Notes: generated by a model not told the origin, from the letters alone. A stretch of 64,000 nt of DNA from Pseudoips prasinana (GCA_951640165.1 OX621242.1:24858001-24922000), one strand, 5' to 3'; shown: positions 35,670 through 48,556, numbered from the stretch's first letter. Program-made: numbers and translations.

Positions 35670-36330
35670 ACAGCAAATATAAATTTTTATTTTCTTCATC
35701 ACATATAATTTTTTATCTAAAGTTGATTTAGTTATAGTTATAGAAATTATTAATTGTTTATTTTAATTTAATTACTATTTCACAATCAATTTTTTATTTT
35801 ATTTTCTCACCTAATATAATTTGAAAATGTAATTAAACTTCATTTATCTTTTTATAATTTTGTGCCTACTTACTTTAATCTTATTATTATATAAAAATTT
35901 AATGTAGAAATTACTATGGAAATGCATTGCATATATGCATATTGCCATATGCATCAGTGACCATTGTTATAAAAATTTCTGTGTGCATTGTTAATGTTTA
36001 CGATGTGGCTGTACTCAATAAATAAATATAATGAATGTGCTAGGTATTATACTATCACCGGAGTCTTATATGGTGACATTTCGTTGAAATGTTAGCTATT
36101 GACTTTAGGAATGTACGATGTGTCACTTACAACTGTCTATACATAAGGATCCGAAGTGTATACTATTATTCGACGAAACCTTGGCACCTGGTGAGTTGAT
36201 TCTACTTAAAATTTAAATTAAAAATGTATGTTCTAAACTACATCACTATAATGAATGATATTTATATTATACCGAATGATTAAATATATATATATATATA
36301 TCATTCATATTATTTTAAAAAAACTTCTCA
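35670..36330. other. non-coding AT-rich DNA
   Basis: AT-rich with a (TA)n run near 36284-36301. No gene or repeat recognised. Confidence 0.45.
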
Positions 36331-36550
36331 CGCTGGCGGTCGTTTGTCCGATTCCCACCCAGGACAGATATTTGTGTGCATGAACATGTCTGTTTGTCCT
36401 GAGTCTGGGTGTAATTTATCTATATAAGTATGTATTTATAAAAGAAAAGTAGTATATGGAGTATATCAGTTATCTGGTTCCCATAGTACAAGCTCTGGTT
36501 AGTTTGGGATCAGATGGCCTTGTGTCAATAATGTCCCAGGATATTATTAC
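36331..36550 (+). mobile_element. tRNA-headed SINE, 5' truncated
   Basis: Starts within the head (gtttgtccgattcccaccca, ggacagatatttg), then follows the family body: gaacatgtctgtttgtcctg, agtctgggtgtaatttatct, tagtttgggatcagatggcc, aatgtcccagg and an A/T tail. The A box is missing. Confidence 0.8.
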
Positions 36551-38300
36551 AGGATATATTATATTTTGTGTGCTGACTTAGAGCAACTCAATCCTACCAC
36601 TTTTGTTACTTAAATAATCAGAATGACTGGAGAACTTTGTGTGGAAAAATAGATTATCCTAGATGTCATGTCCAGGGAAACTCCATTTCGTCATGTTATA
36701 GGCAGTAGAGAGTAATGCTAAATTGCCCGGGTACTCACGATGACTAGGAGAAAGGTCGAATAATCTTTTCTATAGTATTATTATATAACTTCTATAGTAA
36801 AATACACATTTTCGGCTCCTATTTCCTAATTAAATATCCCCAAGGAAATAAGGAACAATATATTAATCAAGTACAATCAAACGTTCTCCTTGACCTGTCT
36901 CCCAAGAGTTGCGAAAATAGTTCAACAAAATGTCATGGGAAATACTCATAGTTTACTAATCTATATCTAAGATAGATGGACTTGTCTTTATATGTATCAA
37001 TCACATTAAAGATTATATCGATGAAGAAAGATTTGAATCTAAATGGCCTTTGATTAATTTTATTACAATCTTCGATTTACAAACAATTAATTGGGATATA
37101 CTAAGAATAGGGGTACCGCTTGTGTGGTTTAGTATCTAAACCAATGTTAATTTAACTGCCGATAATGTTTCACGAATTAATGGCTAGGGTATTTATTACT
37201 TGTAATGAAACTCTGATATTCACTCTATTTAGGTATCTACGGTAAAATTTTAATTTCAAATTTCAACTTTTTGATATCAAGAATAATGCTTATTCTTGAA
37301 TTAAGTATCTATAATATAAAAATGAATCGCTGAAAGTGTTGCTAAGCGCAGATCTCGAGAGTAGCTGAAAATATTTCGTTAATTTTTTTTTAGAATATTC
37401 TTTGAAGTACTACTATGGTTCTTATGGAGAGAAAAATTAAAAAAAATGCCTGAATAATTCTAAAAACAACACTTCTGTACTCTCATACAAACGAAATAAT
37501 ACAAAGTGTGTTAGTGGGAGGAAAAGCAAAACAATTACGTACTAAAATGATATATATAATTTTTCTTGATTTGTGTAATTAGTAAATTGATAATATATGT
37601 GTTTATCTGGAATTAGGAGATTATAGGTTATTGATCTTTAGTTTTAGAAAATATTGTACACCTTATGGGTATGTTACAGCGAACTTATAACGCATGATAA
37701 CAACTATATAATTGTAAACAACCTATAACAAGCAATAAAGGAAATTTGAATTTGAATATAATTACAAAAATAAACTAAAACTGTCAAGATTGACAATATT
37801 AGAAAACCATTATCGCGTTCTGTTAGTATATAAGCTCTAATTCGCATACTATTGTGTCTTTGGTTTGTATTATTTTATTAAAATTTCCTTCTTTTAAATA
37901 GTTATTATTATTTTATATATGTACGAACACAATTCTTTTATAGTATTAATAGCCAAAGCAAACAAGAAAACACACAGTTTCCCGAAATCAGTGTTATCAT
38001 ATTGCACTTCCACGGTCGGTTCCCAAGCTCTCGTAGATTACTTAGTGTACGTTGAGTATAATTTAGTCAGTTATGCCTCTATGAAAGAACGCTTGGATTC
38101 TTGTTTTATGGGTCTGTAACGCCAAACATAATGGCGTCTGCCACCGAGAGATATCAGCGTACTTTACACACTTTAACGGCTTACTCGTGTTTAATATGCA
38201 AATAGCACTTACATAGGAGTTTTAGATGGGAAACAAAATCTGGCCCTTAAATTGTATCTTTTTAACGAAAGGCTATCTTGGTCTTCTATGTATATTAGTC
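36551..38300. other. non-coding; possible LINE tail near 37640-37760
   Basis: The stretch ending aataaaggaaatttgaatttgaat near 37735-37760 looks like a Jockey-type LINE 3' end (polyadenylation signal plus A/T tail). The rest shows no gene. Confidence 0.35.
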
Positions 38301-38301
38301 A

Positions 38302-38370
38302 AAACTCGGTAGTGCTTTTGCACTTGGGAGGTTGCGGGTTTGATTCCTGCATCGAGCCAATCATTATGCC
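38302..38370 (+). repeat. tRNA-head-like SINE fragment
   Basis: ctcggtagtgcttttgcact, tgggaggttgcgggtttgat, tcctgc resembles a SINE head with B box GGTTTGATTCC. The acceptor structure is absent, so it is not a tRNA gene. Confidence 0.4.
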
Positions 38371-38644
38371 TTTACATGTCAGCTGAAATTATCTATGGTT
38401 TGGTTTAAGACGTTTATTTTTCATAAGGAATACAATTCATTTCTTTGAGGGATGTAGGATACTTAATTTAAGTTTATGACTAAACTAATAAGTTTTCACA
38501 TGGCCGTATTGAGTAAGTGCGATTATTAATAAAAAGTTATAAAAATATACATTATTAGTTGGAAAATAAAAAAAAGTAGTTATTACAAATACATAATATT
38601 AGTCATAATAATATAACCTCCACAATAATTTGAGCTAGCGCCAT

Positions 38645-38864
38645 CCACATTCTGCAGTTTTTATTACTTTTATATGATAAAAATCGCCTGATGAGAAGTG
38701 ATCACCGCCGCCTATGAACACTCGCAACATTAGAGGGGCCGCAAGTGGTTTGCTCCACATTCTGCAGTTTTTATTACTTTTATATGATAAAAATCGCCTG
38801 ATGAGAAGTGATCACCGCCGCCTATGACCACTCGCAACACCAGAGGTGCCGCAAATTCGTGGCC
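38645..38864. repeat. 110-bp tandem duplication in an interspersed repeat
   Basis: ccacattctgcagtttttat through ccgcctatga(a/c)cactcgcaaca to the second ccacatt at 38755 gives two units in direct order with few differences. The sequence tgatcaccgccgcctatg is a common lepidopteran repeat motif, and the repeat continues to about 39000. Confidence 0.8.
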
Positions 38865-39612
38865 AGCCTTTAAGCTCGCTTCTTGAGATTTACCATGTGA
38901 TGCCGGATCTGATATACCTTTGGAGTTAATTGATTGCACAGAGTGGTAGTGCGCGGTAAAGGTTTCTTGAGAAATGTGCGGTGGTAAACGACCATCACAA
39001 GACCTTGTTGGGAGGCCCCCACAAGTGGGCAGGCGCTATGGTATATCTTCCACTTCGTAGTTGCTACACTTCCACTATAGCAGCAATGCTTTGGACTATA
39101 TCGCTATGAATGACTTTGATCATTCTTATGACGCCTATAGTAATTGCTATGTGGTCGTTTACTAGTCTTTACGTAAAATATTGTTTCAAGATGTCGTTAG
39201 TAGAGAGGTACCCTCCATACTCTGGATAACACGTTAAGCCGTCGACTTAAGTAGTGATGAGAACATCTATGATAATGTGTTCCATGTCGTTACAGGCCTA
39301 AGAGAATCGGTCACCTGGCCTAAGTTTCTAGATCCCTTTAGGTTTCAAGGTCAGATATCAGTCGCTCGTTAAATTATGGTAGCTATGTATGTAGTACTAT
39401 GGTAGGCGCATTAGACTAAGAGTCTGACTTGAAACTAAAAGTAGGATAGGTCGGTTAAAAACGGATTCCGGAATAAGGTTTAGCTTAAGGGGTTCTACAA
39501 AAGTACGCTATGAGGTCGCATGCGGCCGCTTCTTATCAGTAAAATTTTACATGTAACTAATGTTGTGTTCTTGTTAATGTTTTAACAGATATGTACTGTT
39601 TAAACATTTAAT
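38865..39612. other. remainder of an interspersed repeat, then unassigned DNA
   Basis: To about 39050 the sequence (tgatgccggatctgatatac, ggtggtaaacgaccatcaca) reads as the continuation of the repeat above. From there to 39612 I see nothing recognisable. Confidence 0.35.
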
Positions 39613-39815
39613 CATGTCGGTCTATTGGTTAGTGATCCTAATTGATAAGCCAAAGGTTGTGGGTTTGATCCCCTCCCAGTAGCAATCTTTGTACGATTTT
39701 TTGTTCTGTATCTGGGTATAATTGATCGATAATATGTGTGTATTTAGAAATATATAAGTATGTTTACCATAGTACAGGCACTGGCTAGTTAGTCAAACAA
39801 TAGTAAAAGTAGGTA
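39613..39815 (+). mobile_element. diverged tRNA-headed SINE
   Basis: tcggtctattggttagtgat, ggttgtgggtttgatcccct, then ctgtatctgggtataattga and agtacaggcactggctagtt. It has the order of the gtcccagg SINE family, but with many substitutions. Confidence 0.6.
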
Positions 39816-40584
39816 CTCAATTATGACCGGTATATAAATTGTGTTGAAGAGCGAATGTTACTCGTATGTTCGTGTTGACTGCATAGTTTCAGAGATTTCA
39901 GCTAACTAAGCGTAGTTAATGGCTATTTATGGGACTAATTATCATTGTTTGGTGGGTACTTGGTATTTAGGGCAAGGTACACAGGCGCCACGTATAATCC
40001 GAGACAAAACATTTTGCTGTGACCAATCTAACTGGGGCAAATCGTAATAGCGTACTAAACTGACTCACTAACCATTACGCAAACACAAATATTTGGACAA
40101 TATCATAAAAAGAACATAATTACGTATGAGTTTAACGATGCTACTTGATACCTACTGACCTCCCACCTTGCTTAGCTCCCTTTTGACATATTGTTTTGGA
40201 GTTAACTTTCTTTTTGATATGGTAATATACACCAGTGATGTATGACTTCTTCTTCGTTTGGGCGTAAAGTTCATTGAACTTGAAAAATATTTAGTTTGTA
40301 GCTACTTAGTTGAAATTTATCACCATTTTAGAAAAAAAAATCTGATAAGTGCGAGTTGGATTCGCGCACCAAGCGTAATGTACCATTTATCTATAAAAAC
40401 GGCAAAAAATCACGTCTGCTGTTTGGGAGCCGCCCTTAAATATATGTTTAAATTTAATTTAATTATTTATTTTTAAAGCGAATTTACCACAAATTGTTTT
40501 GTGAATATTGCAAGCGTCTATTTGTTGCCGTTCTTAATATCGGGCAAAAACGTGAAAAGAAATCGCGTTTGTTGTATGGGAGCA

Positions 40585-40740
40585 ACAGCGATCGCCAACC
40601 CGTGTGCCAAATGCCGAGCAGCGTAGCGATTATGGCATATCTCTCAAAATGATGATCCCAACTTCATTGTGGAAATCTTTTGGGGAGGCGTTTGTTCAGC
40701 TAAGAACATCATTCGGCTGACATGATAATGATGATGATGA
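40585..40740 (+). mobile_element. short non-autonomous RTE derivative
   Basis: agcgatcgccaacccgtgtg, gtagcgattatggcatatct, then ggggaggcgtttgttcagct, aacatcattcggctgacatg and ATAATGATGATGATG. This is the 5'-to-3' fusion seen at 61990-62244, here 5' truncated and older. Confidence 0.75.
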
Positions 40741-40786
40741 CACCTATAGTCGTTAAAGGGTTGGCTTTAAATTGAGCCAGTTGGAG

Positions 40787-40836
40787 AATGCTTCACCTAC
40801 GAGTAGTACCTAGGTACTACTCGTCGGTGAAGCATT
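40787..40836. repeat. 50-bp spacerless palindrome
   Basis: The halves at 40787-40811 and 40812-40836 are reverse complements with a single mismatched pair; the centre is tagtacct|aggtacta. There is no loop. It lies 46 bp after the RTE derivative and is not part of any feature I recognise. Confidence 0.9.
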
Positions 40837-41423
40837 AAGCAATATCCTACTTTCCTAGAAAAGTTAAATAAAGATCTAAGGCTAAGTCAAGTCATCTTAG
40901 TCTGTCGTTGGTTGAGAGGATAGCGAAAACGCTTCTTTTCGACAAGAATCTCTATTTAACTAGAATCTTTGTAATGAATGAACATTTAACCAAAAACAAC
41001 TGAAGTACACACAGCATTACAAAGTCACTTGTTGCTCATTAAATCACAATGATTTACAACAGAAATGAAAATTCCTTGCTGGTGTAAAAGAATCCAATTT
41101 CTTGTAAATAACTTAACAATATGCCTTGTTCAGTAAGAGCTATACATAATGTACTACATATAGTAAGCATTACGTCTTGATTTGTAGATATGTTGGGCAC
41201 GTAACAAAGAAACACTAAGCTTAAATGGAAATTCTTTTACAAGTAAAAGGTCAGGTGAAGTCCGTGATATTTAAAATAACTTCTACAGCATACGATTCGT
41301 ATAAATCAAAGCGATAGGTGGGTAAACTCGAGTAAAGCGACTGAATATACCTGTATTATAAACAGATACTGAATAAGGCTCTGGAAATTAAATTACATTG
41401 TCAGGTTGGCAATCATTACAGTT

Positions 41424-41745
41424 GGTCTAGCAGTACCAAGTTTAACCGCAGACAGTGAGGTCTCGGATTCAAATCCCGTGTTGGGTAGGAAAGCAGTTTT
41501 GAGATTAGCTAGTAACCCTAGTTTTTTATTATATTTTTTTTGTTAAGGCAGGTGAATGCCGGCACGTGCCACCCGCAAAAAATGTCTGCGGGTGGGTAAG
41601 TCAGACTCGCATCAACTAAACCTACCTGCCGTGGGCTTATCTTGGATGGGAGGACCCCGGGAACGCGGGTATGCTGCTCCCGTTAGTAGCCCTAGCTAAT
41701 CTCAAAACTGATTTTTTGCCCGACCTATGTTTTGAATCCTAGTCT
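41424..41745. repeat. inverted pair of SINE heads around a ~180-bp core
   Basis: On + near 41464-41512: ggattcaaatcccgtgttgg and agttttgagattagctag. On - near 41743-41694: ggattcaaaacataggtcgg and agttttgagattagctag. The plus head also has ttggtctagcagtaccaagt, an A-box-like start. The core (aaggcaggtgaatgccggca, ctgccgtgggcttatcttgg) is GC-rich and carries short inverted words. An ORF at 41702-41974 is not credible as a gene. Confidence 0.6.
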
Positions 41746-42526
41746 GGAAATACGCTCGTGCCTCGCATAGTTCGTAAAGTAGTCCTGCGTCAGATATCTC
41801 TCTCCGATCCTGTCCGCGAGAGCGAGATAATTGAGAGTGTAAGTATGTTAGCGAACATACTCGTGTTCTACGTCGCTGGCTAAAGTCCGTTGAGATCGCC
41901 CACTGCAGCTGAAATTCAGTAGAGATACTGTTATTACAATTTGAGCATGCAGCATTGTTGCTACCATTGCGCAAAACGCTTCCTATAATAGGTTTTAGTG
42001 ATCACGTAATCAGTACTACAGTCACGAGTACTTAGTAATATCTTGTGGAAGACATAAAACAACTTTCTTTCCTTATTAAGGTCTTCATAATAATACAGCA
42101 TAAGCCACGACAGAAAACAAATAAATGACATGATTTAATACATGACTATCAAATTCTTTATTTTTTTTACTCGCATAGAACAGACCCTCCATCACTCGCT
42201 GTTAAGCTCAAGCGCACTACCTGAACATTCTGAAATCTGTATTACCCTAGTCAAATTACTGATAAAATTCTGTGATTAGTATTTTTCGTAGTGTAACTAC
42301 TATTTTAATTAGTAACTATTTTTTTTAAAGCATTTAATTATTATTTTACACGTCAAGCTGAAAGAAATAAAAGAAAGAAAGAAAAATATTTATTCAGAAA
42401 ATTGCACAGACAACAAGAATATAAAATAACATTATGAAAAATAAAATTAAAACAGACACTAGTTCCCCGTGCAAGCCTGAAATGGCACCATCTCAGCATT
42501 ACGCCATATCAGCTTGGTCACCGTAG

Positions 42527-42775
42527 CCTAGTTGGTAGTGCTCCTGCCTACGAAGCTGGTGGTCCTGGGTTCGAATCACGGTAAGTGCAAATATTTGTGT
42601 GATGAGCACGAATATTTGTTTCTGAGTCATGGATGTTTTCTATGTATTTAAGTATTTATCTATCTATATAAGTATGTATATCGTCGCCTGGTACCCATAG
42701 AACAAGCTTTGCTTAGTTTGGGGCTTGGATGATCTGTGGCATTGTCCCTAGATATTATTATTATTATTGTTCTAG
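42527..42775 (+). mobile_element. tRNA-derived SINE with TTA-repeat tail
   Basis: A box tagcctagttggtagtgctc, B box GGTTCGAATCACG, then a body with aagtatttatctatctatat, cctggtacccatagaacaag, cttagtttggggcttgg and a tail of ATTATTATT. The first ~75 bases keep a tRNA-like order but continue straight into SINE body, so this is not a tRNA gene. Confidence 0.85.
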
Positions 42776-43914
42776 CGCTGGTAATTCTGATGGTGACTGT
42801 CACGGAACATTAACTTAAAAGATACAAGTCACGGACAAATCAATGATAAAACAAGAATAAAACAAACACAATTTTCAACAATATGCTATGCAGTTTGTAG
42901 GTGTAAACTCTGATATTAGTTTATGTTTTCGACGTCGCGTCGGACGGATTCAGATAACGGGCAAAGTAGTTGTTTACTGGTATTTGTGGAAATCAGTAGG
43001 TACTACGGCAGTTCTTGTTTACTCCTAGGCTATGCATGAGGTTAGACTTGGACGTCTATGACTCAATAGAAACGGAAAAGAAGATTATTACATTAATGGG
43101 ACAGAATGGGGTAAAAAGCGGTTTATTAATTATATGGTAAAAAAAATCATTAGATAAAATTACTATTTTTTCTGATTTAGTAGAGAGAGATCACCAGAAT
43201 TAATAGTTTTTAAATCAAACAACGTGTACTTTCATAGCGCAATTATATGTATGTATGTATGTGTTATTAACACGTAAGCTTGAAAAAATCTTCATGATTT
43301 TTCTGTATTAATTTTACCATGTCTTCTAAGTTTGTTCATCAGTTATATATGGCTGCTGTATAATATTTTACGGCACAACGAACCAAGCCTACAAGAAATA
43401 TTATAGTGCAAAACCATGCTTGGAGACACGGATGTATTGCCTATTCCTTTATTCTCATAATTTTGAGACACGGGAGTTTCGCAACGACCGATGGGACAAG
43501 TTTCTGAGCTCTCCGTGGCATAAGGATGTAGCACTGTCTTTTCAGTTCTCATGTTAAATTAGTTAGAACTGTTATTAAGATTTGTACAAGCATAGGCCGT
43601 AGTACCAAAGCACTCTAGCATGGTCAATTATTTTGTAGGTAAAGATGCGTTCTATAACATGTATTACATTACTTTATAGATCATTACTATATGTAATTGT
43701 TACGGGCCTTTTAGACTGAAATAACGTTGGCCGCCTTAACCAACAAGAACAGACTTGACGTAAGGAATAAAAAGGTTTTTTAAAATATAAAAATGTGACA
43801 TGAGAAGGAAAAATATGGAGAATAAATGACGACGGACAAAATATATTTTCTCTGTTTTTTTTTAATATGTACTACTAATAATAAGAATATTCTCAGACAT
43901 TATTCGCACTCGGA
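42776..43914. other. non-coding, nothing recognised
   Basis: Contains a (TATG)n run near 43246-43262, which could be the tail of a lost LINE copy. No gene seen. Confidence 0.35.
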
Positions 43915-44030
43915 CCTCTGATCCAAAACTAAGCACCAAAATCTAGAAACCAAATGACTCCCACCAGAACCCACGACCTGCGGCTTGAGAGGCATGTAGG
44001 TACCTATTTACCAACCGGCCTGTCAATATT
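43915..44030 (-). mobile_element. tRNA-headed SINE fragment
   Basis: On minus: aggccggttggtaaataggt, gccgcaggtcgtgggttctg, then gggagtcatttgg and tgcttagttttggatcagag. The head and the 3' motif are present with a shortened body. Confidence 0.65.
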
Positions 44031-44788
44031 ATCATAATATTTTTCACAGCGTTCGCCAAATAATGTCTTTATAGCTAAATTTCGATATCTTGCATATGTA
44101 ACTCAAAATAGCAAAAGTTTGTAATTTTCGTATGGATCTAATTTTTTAAATTAATATACAGCTCATCTTTCTCGCTGTTGATGTATCTTTCTTTTGATGA
44201 AATAATTTTTAGAATCATTTAATAAGTTCATCTAATACAAACAAACACACAAAACCCAAATCGTTTCTTGCTATAACATTAGAAATTTAGATGTACCTAC
44301 AGACCACCGTAACCACGTAATAAATAAACTCGGAACCTCTGTCCAACTTCCTAACAATATTTCAAATTTTCTCCTCAAATGTTCACTTATCATTAATCAC
44401 CTCACAAGTGTGTAAGTATCCATTTATTGCTTCAAATCTATGAATGAATATAATAGTAGTTTACGTAACAATGCGTAGGTTGAATTAAATGATTCAATTG
44501 TATGTAGGTATAGAAAAATATGACGCGAAGCAACCTACCTACCTAACTTTCATTGGAGAAAATTTCGGTGATGCAATAAGCAAGTCGTATATTTAGATGT
44601 TTATCTAAATATTAATTAGTTGAAATGTCTAAATATTATTCCTGCTTCTAGATTTATGACCCCAGCGGCCATTGACCTAATTATAATTATTTACATATTA
44701 TTTGATATGATCGGCTGTATAATAAGAGAATTGAGCAAGGTAATTTAATTACGTCGATTTATTTAATTAAATAATTGACTTCAAAGTA

Positions 44789-44926
44789 CAGACGCCAGCA
44801 CATCCACTACCCCAATCTGTCAATTTTTTTTAAATTTTTTATTTAAAACATTATCACTTAAGCATAAGATTCACTTAAAATTGGGGAAATTTGTCAGATT
44901 GGGGAAGCTTGATGTGCTGGCGTCAG
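44789..44926. mobile_element. CAGACGCC MITE, copy E (opposite orientation)
   Basis: 138 bp, flanking TA at 44787-44788 and 44927-44928. The asymmetric interior (cattatcacttaagcataag, attcactta) is the reverse complement of the interior in copies A-D, so this copy sits in the opposite direction. Confidence 0.9.
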
Positions 44927-44928
44927 TA

Positions 44929-47462
44929 AATTAAAAATAATTTTGGCTATAGGTAAAAATATAACGTTTGGAATTCGTGACAATAATTATACTTATATTC
45001 GTCTCTTACTCTTATAGGGATCAACTTCAAATGTTTTATTCTGTGTTATTATTTTATGATAATGGTTTCTTGGTATTTTAAAGCAGTTTAAAGGTTAAAT
45101 AGGTAGAGAAATGTGTTCTATGGTTAGGTTACCTTGACTAAGTATAGTCATATACCTATGTCGGAGGATATACTTTGACTTAGTTAGCGTTTGTATTAAG
45201 TAGGTAGTAAGGGTGGTTTCCGTTCATCAAGGTAATACAGAAAACTGGCATGGACTGTCTATCGAACTTCTAGCTAAAATAACGTTGTTGTGATGCAATA
45301 TTTTTATTGTCATTATTCGTATTCCTATATTTTTACGTTTTAACAGTTAATTAAATATTATAATTTTGTGTCCAAAGCTTGTGCTCAGAAAAACATAAGA
45401 ATTTGTCAAGAAATTTAAAAAGTGAAACTGGCACAATGGCGGTATGGTGTACTTTATAATACAGAATAATCGCTACTATGCTAATAGACCGGCATGGAGA
45501 GGGCCTGTAGGCGCCATATAGCTACCCACTCGAGTTGTTTTGTGGCTTGACTTCAATATAGTACGGGAGGTAGCGACATAAATTTATCAATAGACCAATT
45601 TATTGCTTATATGAATATTTGTACAAAAAGGTCGTTTATGTAATATAATGCACATCAAAGTGGCTGTTAATGTTCAATGAAATTTAAATCGTTGCAGACG
45701 TTAGTATAAAGTTGAATTTGAGTCGAAGTAGAAGTTGACTCAAAATTAATTAAGAAGAAAATTCATAATTTTAAATGGCCAAAATGATAAAAAGTGAAAA
45801 GAAGAACCGATAAAAAATTTAAGTCGGTTTTTTTATAAATCTGACTTCATGTTATTCAATACTCAATAGTATTGAATTTAGTACAAACTGTTGTGTCTTC
45901 CTTAAACGATCGAAAGCAACTAAGCGCGTGGTCAATCCATTGATTGTGACCGCATTAGTAGTTTAATTTCTATACGTCTCATTTAAGTCATTAGGCAACA
46001 GTCGTTTTGACGATCTGATAATCCAGATTTTCAGGTAGTCGCAACATGTTTACACGATCCTTATAGAAATGGAAAAATGGCAAAGAAGGATATGTTTAAA
46101 GTAAGATACTATGAGGAAAAGTTTATGATGCGGGCTCTCTTGCTTAGAGTTGTGCCTTTACATCATTCCATTAACATTTTACAAGGACTTTCATGTAACT
46201 CGCACTATAGTTTTAATAGAAACAGATGTCTGTGGAATACCAATTGCTGGTTTAGTTCGTCGCTACGATACTTTAAAGGCAAATTTTATATTGGAATATG
46301 TTTGTTAGTTGCAACGGGTATCAGGGTTTCTGTATATTTCCAAGACTCGTATCTAAACAGTGTCTCGATTTATAATATTAGATTATTTTTATATTTCTAA
46401 TATTATCTACTTAATTAACAACATTCATTTTAATGCAAATAGTTCAACATTATTTCATTAAAAAGTTGACATATTTTCTATGGTGACAGTTTTTTTTCAT
46501 TTTATCGCTCAAGTAAAAAAATAACTCATATTAATTTAATAAATTATAAATGATTTTATATTATCTAGATTCCCGCTGGAATATATTGCTTTTATGCAAT
46601 ATTATGAATAAATTTTGAACAAGATGTAACATAAGTACGTACGTAAGTAAATTAAGGATAATTAAGTAATTTGCTTCATTGGCTGAACAATGTGTAGCAC
46701 ATCAACATGTAAACTATACAAAAATAAATAGTTACTCCTAGTACAAGAGTAACGAAAAATCGTATAATTTGTTAAATTAGAACTTTCCTCTACGCGCATC
46801 ACAAAGATTACGTAAATATACCCCTGCGAGAGCGCGGGAAACCCACCTTCTTATTGCGTATCATGCAAAAACCAAGCGATAGATTTCTACATTAATTTTC
46901 CCTACAATTACAAATTCGTAATGTTTCTCTAGTATGTAATACAAATATGCAATTGAAGGATAATCATTTTGCAAATTTATTATATATTTATCATATTTCC
47001 CGACGAACATTAGAGAAATAACTGCAATTGTGGTCCGTTTTGTATTTTTCGTGATCAGAACTGTCAAAAATTTTGTTTCTAGAACAGAATTAAGATATTT
47101 TAAAGAAAACTACTAATATGGCAATTGCCCACCCGCTGCCCGGTACTTACTTGCTTGCATTACTGCTTTTCCTGAAGTTGAAATTGATATAGAAACTTTA
47201 AACAGTATTTAATTGAGTACCGTGCATTCCTGGCCATATTGGCTACAAAATAGTAGCTCTTATCAATATTTACTGTGACTCTGTATTACAAAGAGCTAGC
47301 AATGGCTGAGATAACTAAGTAGGTAAAGCAACTGTCTTGCCTAATTAAACTGTTTTATGTGTTTAGTAAGCCTAATTCATGATATTGAATAAGAGCGATA
47401 TAACTTCGGACGTCACGCCGCATGGTCCAGGCGGCGTAGGTGTGCTTCCCAAAACCTGTACC
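44929..47462. other. non-coding, nothing recognised
   Basis: An open frame at 46077-46400 lacks domain and codon signal. A second frame near 46190-46295 reads IETDVCGIPIAGLVRRYDTL but is too short to assign. No repeat identified. Confidence 0.35.
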
Positions 47463-48048
47463 TAATCTATGATATTATTATTATTATTAATCATTTATTT
47501 CAGTCCAACAAAGGGTCCATTTTGTTAGTAACAATACACTTATTCTATGTTAGTATCAATATAAAATCAAATAAAATAATATTAAAATTAAAATTATTTA
47601 ATATAAAAATCATGTTAGTTACAATTACATTAGCATATGTTAGTACTTAATATCTAGAACAGATTTGATCTTTTGGACCATTACCCACACAATTGGGCTG
47701 TCAAAACGAGCTGCTATGGAGCGCAGCATTTCATTTTGACTATTGCGTAGCCTGTATAGTAGTGGTACAACTTTTTTCCGCAGTAGTGCGTCAAAACTGT
47801 CAGTATGCGCCTCCGCAAACATCAGCGAGGCGCTGCAGAACTTTGGCAACCGCAACATGGCCCTAAATGCGTTATTATATTGGATCCGTAGAGCATTATA
47901 GGACTTTTGGGTATATCTAATCCACAGAGCCCCCGTGTACAACGAGGTGCAATATGCCTTAAATAGCATCACTTTAATTGCGTCTGTACATCGGGAGAAT
48001 ATGGATATAAACAGGTTTTCAAGGGAAACAAAAGTTGTTAATAGCTAA
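47463..48048 (-). pseudogene. LINE reverse-transcriptase C-terminal fragment
   Basis: On minus the frame runs from about 48048 (FVSLENLFISIFSRCTDAIK) through MLFKAYCTSLYTGALWIRYT, LRIQYNNAFRAMLRLPKFCS and MFAEAHTDSFDALLRKK to a stop at 47640. This is the region downstream of the RT active site in a LINE group whose clade I cannot fix. A short 3' UTR follows, ending in a (TAA)n-type tail near 47463. The element is strongly 5' truncated, as target-primed insertions often are. It is unrelated to the RTE copies. Confidence 0.75.
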
Positions 48049-48129
48049 AAAGGTATGAAAGTGTTATTCATGTCATATGGTTAATAAGTGAATTCTAATG
48101 TATGGATTTGCCGTGTTTGTGTCGTGGTT

Positions 48130-48205
48130 TCGGCCCTGACCGAATAACAGAACCGTCCCATACCATCCCGTAGGTGTCGTAAATGGCAACTAAGTTACCG
48201 CTTAA
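48130..48205 (+). repeat. unclassified repeat scrap (ATCCCGTAGGTGTCGTAAA)
   Basis: accatcccgtaggtgtcgta, aatggcaactaagt resembles the ATCCCGTGGGTGTCG block at 19790-19925. It is probably an old relative of the RTE 5'-region repeats. Confidence 0.4.
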
Positions 48206-48339
48206 CTAAGTCGCCAACCAAGTGGCTCGAGTCACTTGAGGGTGTCTCAGGTATTTGCCGCTTAAGTTAAACTATGGTTGAGAGTCTCATGCGTTCACCA
48301 GCTACTCGGTATCTTATTTTTTAATATAATAGTACTTAA

Positions 48340-48556
48340 TTTAAAACTAGAAGCTTAGTAAAGTTGTTATTAATTTAAGGATTTCTCAACCTTTTATGTG
48401 ATAACACTTAAAAAAGGGCTTAAATATTGTTTATGGACAGTATTGTCAGCTTGACAATTACAATTTTGTCAACTGTATTTGTAATACCTGTAATACCTAA
48501 GAATGTAATTTGTGGAGATGAAATAAACCATTTTTATTATTATTATTATTATTAAT
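48340..48556 (+). repeat. LINE 3' end with TTA tail
   Basis: gataacacttaaaaaagggc through aatttgtggagatgaaataa to accatttttattattattat. An AATAAA signal sits just before a trinucleotide tail, the ending of a LINE 3' UTR. Confidence 0.5.

Noticed and set aside
41702..41974. 90-codon frame on minus
   Set aside because: Starts within the inverted SINE head and has no domain; explained by repeat sequence.
42527..42600. possible tRNA gene
   Set aside because: A and B boxes are present, but the sequence continues into a SINE body and does not close a proper acceptor stem. The same applies at 22370-22436, 23379, 58850 and 59115.
46077..46400. 107-codon frame starting with ATG
   Set aside because: No recognisable domain, no repeat of the protein, and composition like surrounding DNA.
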